Assembly: GCA_002286855.1 (NCBI GenBank)
Contig: NRSV01000029.1
Location: 832-64,831, forward strand
Source of the DNA: Bipolaris cookei
Taxonomy: Eukaryota > Ascomycota > Dothideomycetes > Pleosporales > Pleosporaceae
DNA: 64,000 bases
Reading direction: 5' to 3'
The notes below the pieces were generated by a model. The model made no database searches. It was not told where the DNA came from and saw only the letters and a program-made list of their open reading frames with translations. Made by a program: the position numbers and the translations under genes. Positions 57,593 to 64,000 of the stretch are shown piece after piece; positions within the stretch are counted from its first letter, which is position 1; each line of letters begins with the position of its first letter.

Positions 57593-60370
57593 ATGGACCA
57601 CTCAACCCTAGTCTTCGCATCCGTCTTCCCCGTCCTCTCCTTCTCACACAGCACGCCCACACCGATTGCGACACCGGACCTGGGTTCTAATGCGCCGGGC
57701 ACCTCATTTGGGAATCCCTATGCTCTGCGCAATACCGATGCCCGAGGCCTCGGACAAGGCCAACACCGAGTGGTCAGGCGCAACAGTGCGTGGAGCTGTG
57801 CGACGAGATTTCTGAGCTTGCCAAAGGATGTGTCTATTGCCCCGCGAATGCAAAGGACAAGAGAGGTGGAGGATGCCCTAAACTACTTGCTAGTTGGAGA
57901 AGGCAAGGTTGAGGACGCCAATGAAGATAGCCTGGTAGAATGGTATACAAATGAGTGCCGCCTGCACTTTGCGAACCATGTGAGACCGGGATTGGAGCAA
58001 CTCTGGCAGGAAGAGGTTGAGCTGCGCCGTGCTTGGGATTTACTCGGCGAGACACAGCATATCCTTGAACAGGCCCAGAACATGTACCTTCAACCCTTCA
58101 CCGAGCACTTGTTGCAAGTTATACAACAGAACGCAAGTAGTTCGACGCTTCATCGGAACACGTATACGCACACGGACGAGTCTGATGCTGCAAGCGCAGC
58201 GGATTGGAAGTTTCGAAGCGATATACAAGCTGTGTTTGCGTACTGCCTGCCTCGGCAACGATACTCGAAGACGCTGAGTTATGTCTTGTACGATGCGGGA
58301 TGTATGCTGTTCCGCATCTACAACCGACATGATGGTGTGGAGACGAGGAATATGTCTCATAACACGCAACAGACCAGGAAACGAATGACAACTCTACTAC
58401 AAGGGCTGGAGCGCATCGGACTCGGTGGTGACAGTGCCCAAAAGGCCTTCGCCCATGCCATGACAAAGCTGATTGATTCCTTTATAGGAAGCCATTATCT
58501 CAAGGTTGACTGGTATTCCAAGAAGACGATTGTGCCGCAGTTGAAGATGTGGATTCAGGACGGCTTTTGCCCGCTCGTCGAACTAGTATTGGAATGCCTG
58601 AGATGCGAACAGAGTAACATCCTGCCGACTGAAGTGGCTTCGTGGCAGGAGATGACGCTGGGCAGGTTAGGCAGAGCGCGAGTCGAAAACTTGTTTGATT
58701 TTGTCATCAATTGGGACAAGAGTATGGGCGCCATCCTAGATATCAAAGAGTATCTCAAAGTGGCGAATGCAAAACAGCATCTTACGTCAAGCTTTTCGCA
58801 ACAAGTCTCAAGACGTCTGCTACATCCTGGGGCTACGACAACATACATCCTGAACGTGTATATTTCCATTATCCGTTCTTTCCATGAGCTGGAGCCTAAG
58901 GGAGTGCTACTCGAACGAGTAGCGAGACCGATCCGACGGTATTTGAAGGAGCGAGAGAACACAGCCCGGATCATTATACTGAGTCTGCTTACTGATATCA
59001 AAGACGAGACAGGCAGCAAATTCTCCTCCAACAGCGAGTTATCATACGAGATCGCAAGCGAGATGGCTAAGCCAGTTGCAAGTTTTGGACAAGACGCCGA
59101 TGAAGAACTTAACTGGAACGACATGAATTGGCAGCCGCTACCGCAAGATGCTTCACCAGAATACAAGAAGTCAAAGGTCGAAGATGTCATTTGGTTCCTC
59201 TTGACGTTGTGGGAGCGGGACGACTTTATCAATGAACTCAAGAATATCTACGGAGAGCATTTGCTCAAGTGTCAGGATCCAGAGTATGAGAAGGAGATTC
59301 GACTGTTGGAGCTTATCAAGGTGCGGCTGGGAGATGATAAGTTACAGGCATGTGAAGTCATGCTTCGCGATATGTTAGAATCCAGACGTATCAACAGCAC
59401 AATACACACAACCTCTAGCGCACCAGCTTCAAACTCGCTGGTCACACCAGATCAGCGTAGTAGACAACCTCGAACGCCAGATGGCCGACAACCACGGACG
59501 CCACGGCCTCGCCGTCCAGCAAGGTCAGCCAAGAAAGCCACACCCTCTGGCCCAACTTCTGCACCACCTTCAGGCCCTACACTCAACGCACAGATTCTAT
59601 CCTCGTTCTTCTGGCCACAACTCCGCGATGACACGTTCCAAGTACCAGAACAAATTAGTGCGCTGCAAAGAGAATACGAATCACGCTTCGAACGCATCAA
59701 AGGCATGCGCAAGCTACGCTGGATGAACGCTCTAGGCACCAGTTCCATAACCCTCACCTTTGAAGACCGCACTGAGAACTTTGACAATCTCACCCCCTGG
59801 CAAGTCAGCGTCATCCACGCCTTCCAGCCGCAGCCCGGCGAAGAAGCAGAAGAAGAAAACACTACAACCAGCAAAACCGGCGAAGGCACAACCCGCACAA
59901 TCTCCCAGCTCGAATCCCTCCTCCAAATGGACGAATCCCTCCTCCATCAAGCCCTCAGCTTCTGGGTCGGAAAATCCATCCTCCGCTTCCACCCACCATC
60001 GACCTACTCCGTCATTGAGTCCCTTCCCAAACCCGCCTCGCAAGCCGGTGCCCACGATGCCAACGCTGCCGCTGCCGCAGCAGAAGAACTAGCGACCTTG
60101 CAAGCTGACCCCGGTGCCGCCACCACGACCGTCAAATCACAATCTGAGATGCTGAATGAGAAGAAACATGTGTATACAGCGTTTATCATGGGTATGCTGA
60201 CGAATCAGGGGAACATGGATGTCGGGCGCATTGCAATGATGATGCGGATGATGGTTCAGGGAGGGTTCCCGCATGGGGCTGAGGAGGTTGGGGTTTTGCT
60301 CGAGGAGTTAGAGGGGGAAGGGAAGGTGGTGAGGATTGGTGGAGGGGTTTGGGGGGTTAGGAAGGCATGA
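57593..60370 (+). CDS. APC2: Anaphase-promoting complex subunit 2 (cullin)
   Basis: A single exon of 925 codons. An opening FASVFPV block, a helical N-terminal part and the cullin-homology region (RRLLHPGATTTYILNVYISIIRSF, RPIRRYLKERENTARIIILSLL, near 420-480; YESRFERIKGMRKLRWMNALGTSSITLTF near 690-730) are followed by a winged-helix APC2 domain at the C terminus ending GGVWGVRKA. APC2 binds the RING subunit APC11 and forms the catalytic core of APC/C, which ubiquitinates securin and cyclins. A Pro/Arg/Ser-rich insert at about 600-665 separates the repeats from the globular cullin domain. Confidence 0.92.
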   Translation: MDHSTLVFASVFPVLSFSHSTPTPIATPDLGSNAPGTSFGNPYALRNTDARGLGQGQHRVVRRNSAWSCATRFLSLPKDVSIAPRMQRTREVEDALNYLLVGEGKVEDANEDSLVEWYTNECRLHFANHVRPGLEQLWQEEVELRRAWDLLGETQHILEQAQNMYLQPFTEHLLQVIQQNASSSTLHRNTYTHTDESDAASAADWKFRSDIQAVFAYCLPRQRYSKTLSYVLYDAGCMLFRIYNRHDGVETRNMSHNTQQTRKRMTTLLQGLERIGLGGDSAQKAFAHAMTKLIDSFIGSHYLKVDWYSKKTIVPQLKMWIQDGFCPLVELVLECLRCEQSNILPTEVASWQEMTLGRLGRARVENLFDFVINWDKSMGAILDIKEYLKVANAKQHLTSSFSQQVSRRLLHPGATTTYILNVYISIIRSFHELEPKGVLLERVARPIRRYLKERENTARIIILSLLTDIKDETGSKFSSNSELSYEIASEMAKPVASFGQDADEELNWNDMNWQPLPQDASPEYKKSKVEDVIWFLLTLWERDDFINELKNIYGEHLLKCQDPEYEKEIRLLELIKVRLGDDKLQACEVMLRDMLESRRINSTIHTTSSAPASNSLVTPDQRSRQPRTPDGRQPRTPRPRRPARSAKKATPSGPTSAPPSGPTLNAQILSSFFWPQLRDDTFQVPEQISALQREYESRFERIKGMRKLRWMNALGTSSITLTFEDRTENFDNLTPWQVSVIHAFQPQPGEEAEEENTTTSKTGEGTTRTISQLESLLQMDESLLHQALSFWVGKSILRFHPPSTYSVIESLPKPASQAGAHDANAAAAAAEELATLQADPGAATTTVKSQSEMLNEKKHVYTAFIMGMLTNQGNMDVGRIAMMMRMMVQGGFPHGAEEVGVLLEELEGEGKVVRIGGGVWGVRKA

Positions 60371-61485
60371 GGTGCAGGGAGTGGGGTTGATATAGGAATG
60401 AATAGGAATGATTGATTTGAATTAATATTGTCTTTTTTGTTTTCGGAGGGGGAGAGTGCCGCCTTTTGATGACAAGATATTTTGGTTTAATTGCTTAGTA
60501 CGAGGTTTCTCATACTGCTGTCTTAGTAGTGAATTGGCCTCAAGTGAATAGTGAAAAATATGAGCTGATCCCATCAGCCCACCTAGTCCATCTCACTATA
60601 TGATTTTCTAGCGAATTCCGTTTTCACTATTCTTCGTAAGTGAATGAATGATCATTTACATCTCCATTCTTACCGTAATACTCTTGCTCTGCACGGTATG
60701 TATTTAGAAGTGTAGCTTTAGATAACTTCTTACTCTACTCCCTGTAATGTTTTGCTCTTGAGGGTCCCCCATGCAGTTGGAGGAGTGGTGTGAAGGAGTG
60801 ACGTAGTATGGTTTTCCAGAGAGTCATGGATTAATTGCGCTGCGGGGAAGCTGAGGCAAGCAATGCAAACATGCTATGTGGCAATGACCTTGCAGCTGAC
60901 TTCCTTTTGAAAGACGCGTAAGTTGTTGTACAAGTCGAGTTACCAGACATGGGGTTCAAACCATATTTGCAATGCGCCATGTACTACTTTCCACAAGAAC
61001 CATGCGATAACATTCTGAAAAAAAAATCCAATAGAAGAAGAAAAGCTTACCTGATAATATGCATCCTACGTTACATCTATTAATGTGCTATCAGAGCCCA
61101 TAAATACACAACGCCACTCATGCCAGTCAACAACTTTCCTCGCCTCGCCTCTCACCATCTCCCATCTCCCAGTCCCTATCCTTTACTCCTATGTGCTCCT
61201 TTACTTCTTCACACTGCAAACACCCTCGTCACTTACAATCTCTATAAACATCTACAACAATACATCACTCTTCCTACAATCCAAACCGATTGAACTACAT
61301 AGTTCATTTTCTCCAATTGCATCTCTATGCATATCGCAATACGGCGATGACAAATAACCAACAGCAAACAGTAATCGAACTTGAACTTATGAATTGCATA
61401 GTGACGTACATGAGACTTTCCAAGAGAAGAACAATCACTGTTGCTAATTCAGGGCACCCACACCATACAAACTACGATTCTTAAT
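60371..61485. other. Convergent intergenic region, APC2 and TFIIIC subunit
   Basis: No gene is supported. A 12-bp perfect inverted repeat (60546-60557 and 60621-60632) lies near the left end. A TATA-like ataaata at 61099 is followed by a pyrimidine-rich tract from about 61135 to 61220, which resembles a promoter and leader but is not followed by a convincing frame. Confidence 0.5.
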
Positions 61486-64000
61486 CTACTCAATGACTAG
61501 CGACTTCATCGTAACCTCCAACGCGCCCTCGAAATTTCCACTGATGGCATAGATACTCTGCATCGCAAATGCGGCGTCGGTGCTAAAATCCTCACACCCC
61601 CAATTCTCATCTAGACATTGGTCCTGTGCTTCCTTCTTCACCTGCTCGCTAAGCGCAACACATCTTTCATACGCAGGAAGCGCCAGCGCAACAAGACCCA
61701 AACTATGCCACATGCGGCCGACATTGAACTCTGCTTCTTGGCGATGAATGGCGTTTGGACTTTTTATGCGGAGATCGTAATATCTGTAGACAAAGGACAG
61801 ACCTTGCTGGATTTGGTACTGCCTGTTTTCTGAGAGGCGTTTCATAGCGTGTTGAATGTATGCTACGCCTATGCCCAGATTGATTACCGGATCACCAGGC
61901 GTAAGAGCGAATGCACGGAAGTAGTAGTTTAGCGCCGCCATGTAGCTTCCGCCGCACATCAGAACATGTGCGTATAATGCAAAGAGCGCGGGGTCGTGGC
62001 CCTTGACTTTGTCCACGTCCTCGATGTTGACATGATTTCTGAAACCGCCTTTGGTCGCTTTGGTGTCCTTGAAGTTAAACTCGATACGCTGTTCTGGGGT
62101 AAGGAGTGCGTAGTCAACCGTCTTTATGTAGCGCATGAGTACTTTGTATGCGGGACCAGTTGCAAAGCCTTCGGGAAAAGAGCATAGACGATTGACGGCG
62201 CTGTATAAACGGAAGAGGTCGGTACCAAACGGATATTCTTTGAGAAGCCAACGCGCTGCAATAGAGGCTTGCGGTGAGTTGTCGGCTGCAAGGGCACAGG
62301 TGAGTCGACATATTTGAAGTTGCTGATGATAGATCTGAGAGCGGTGAAAGATATTGGCCTGGAGGGCAATATCGAGTGTAGCAAAACATTGCTCTTCATC
62401 ACCCTCGCCAGCAAGCAAAATGGCATAGCGACCAAATGCATCACACCATTTGTCGAAATGGACGCCCCAGAAATCAGTCGGGGGTGTACTAGGTCGTTCT
62501 TGGAGTTCAGAGTTTGTCTCGCCGTCCTCGACATTGTTTGCTACCACAGCAAGTACCATCAGTGCGGATTCTTTCCAAAGATCTCCAGCTGTTATGCGTC
62601 GGAAGTAGGTCATGAAGTCCTCTTTTTTGTTTGAATAAAACAAGTCAAATGTAGAAAATTCTTCAATCAGCTCTCGGGTAATGGACAAGACTTCTTTGAT
62701 AGCTTTTTCGTCTCCATCTTCTGCTAGTTCCCATATCTCATCTAGTCGTTTGAAACTGGAGACAATTTCTCGATGTTGAGCTCTCGCAGCCTTCAGATCG
62801 TCGGCAGAGTCTGTAGCAAGCTTTTGAAGTTTGCCGCGGAACAGTCTATTTGTAATTGCCTGATATGGCACATCAGTGCCCTCAATCGTAGCCGGCCTGG
62901 GTTCGACGTCGGGCGCTGGTTCAGCGTCTTCATCGCGCACATCAAGGAATGCCTGGATCTTTGGTGCCTTGGTTCTCTTTGTTCGGAAAAGACCTTTCTT
63001 GGGTCGTTCAGTAGGGGCGATAATTCCTGGGAGCTCCTTATTTCCCGTTTCATTCGTCGAATCGTCTTCTTCGCCATTCTGTCCAGTCGCCTTTTGCATC
63101 TTCTTTCTGTTCCTCCGTACAGTGCTTTTTCGAACAGCATACCTACCCCGAGCCTGTCTACGTTGGTTGTAATAGTATACTCTGAGCTCATCGTACGCCT
63201 GAAAGCCCAGAGCCTTGAGTTTGTGGCCATACTTATCGCGGTAAATGGTCTCTGCACGATGTCCAGCTTCTTGCCACATGCCCTGGTCTTCGAAGAACTT
63301 TGCAAGAATAGCGAGATCATCGTAATTTTTCGCTGGCCATTTCTTTAAGATGGGAATAACTTCTGCCGCCTTTTCAGTTCGCCCTTCGTTCTTTAAGCAA
63401 GTGTGCAAGCCGATGTAGCTCATGAGATTGAACTCTCTGGAGTCATTGTCGAACAATGGCTCATAGAAACGCAGCGCATCCTTGTCGTGACCAGTAGCGT
63501 GTAGGGCATCGCCGATAATTCGGAAGAGATCTTCATAGTCCCACATAAGAGCATCTGGACCTTGATTGTCTGGCTCCAACATTTCCAGATGGTGCTAATA
63601 CAATCAACAGACGTACAAATTCATGAGCCACTAATATACTTACCATGGCTTCCTTGAAGTCATCTTTACTTCTACGCAGCCGAAACAACCCAAGTTTGAC
63701 CCTGATCTCTAGTGGAAGAGTTGAGCCATACTTGGCATCTTGGGAATTCCGCACAAAGTGTGGAACAGCGACACGTCTTGGCTCATCTTCAATATCAAAC
63801 TCGCAGTCATCGTCAAGTTCATCCCAAAACGTCTCTAAATGTCTGCCTTGCTTCCATCGCGAAAGTGATTTCAGCTTTGTGACACCCGTAGCGTAACTGC
63901 CTGCTCGGTCCAACAGATCGAGATAGATGTTGATCAACTCCCAGTCGAGGTCATTCGTGACTGGGTCCCGGCCGGGTTGTGTGAACACATCAATAGCCTC
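61486..64000 (-). CDS. TFC4: TFIIIC TPR subunit (Tfc4/Sfc3-like), 5' end beyond the window
   Basis: Two exons are visible (64000-63644, open at the right edge, and 63594-61486), giving about 820 C-terminal residues. The frame is open to the last base, so the start lies beyond 64000. Many TPR-like repeats are present, for example ALRFYEPLFDNDSREFNLMSY, AAEVIPILKKWP and ALNYYFRAFALTPGDPVIN. A basic, charged loop (KSTVRRNRKKMQK) interrupts them. This matches the tau-131/Tfc4 subunit of TFIIIC, which recruits TFIIIB to tRNA and 5S genes. Other TPR scaffolds are the main alternative, but the conserved C-terminal block NVGRMWHSLGLVALALPAYERC favours Tfc4. Confidence 0.85.

Overview
The window is nuclear DNA of a filamentous ascomycete. 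Genes carry short GT..AG introns (mostly 45-70 nt), and the set is typical of Pezizomycotina: a PalB-type calpain, a Zn2Cys6 regulator, an Skt5/Chs4-like chitin synthase activator, a HET-domain relic, and plant cell-wall enzymes of families GH12 and AA9 with CBM1. The gene content and the RIP-like decay of one transposon suggest a plant-associated Dothideomycete, probably Pleosporales; that placement is inference.

Layout. (1) 1-3.95 kb is a transposon nest: a three-hairpin cloverleaf, a 158-bp near-perfect inverted repeat, two LINE-type 3' ends, an open pogo/Fot1-like transposase cut off at its C terminus, and a decayed LTR. (2) 4.6-13.2 kb is ordinary genic DNA: a peroxisomal-type mitochondrial-family carrier, a PalB/Rim13 calpain, an oxysterol-binding protein and a small secreted protein. 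(3) 14.7-24.9 kb has two secreted cell-wall enzymes (GH12 and AA9-CBM1) facing each other across about 8 kb that is gene-poor. That gap holds a solo LTR with target-site duplication and a complete but dead Tc1/mariner copy. (4) 25.7-38 kb holds an Mpv17-family protein, a divergent VPS51/RMI1 pair, a broken HET-domain gene, a small orphan gene, a GH20 hexosaminidase and a GT8 glycosyltransferase. (5) 38.3-64 kb is dense housekeeping DNA: RPL12, a small orphan, a Zn2Cys6 regulator, ASF1, the Skt5-like gene, SMC6, an F-box protein, APC2 and the 3' part of a TFIIIC TPR subunit that runs off the right edge.

The housekeeping genes do not form one pathway. SMC6, ASF1, RMI1 and APC2 all act in chromosome maintenance or the cell cycle, but they are not co-oriented and I would not call them a cluster. 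No tRNA, rRNA, CRISPR array or secondary-metabolite core gene was recognised. The most unusual unexplained structure is in the first 800 bases. Exon boundaries were worked out by hand from splice motifs, reading phase and family conservation, and have no transcript support.
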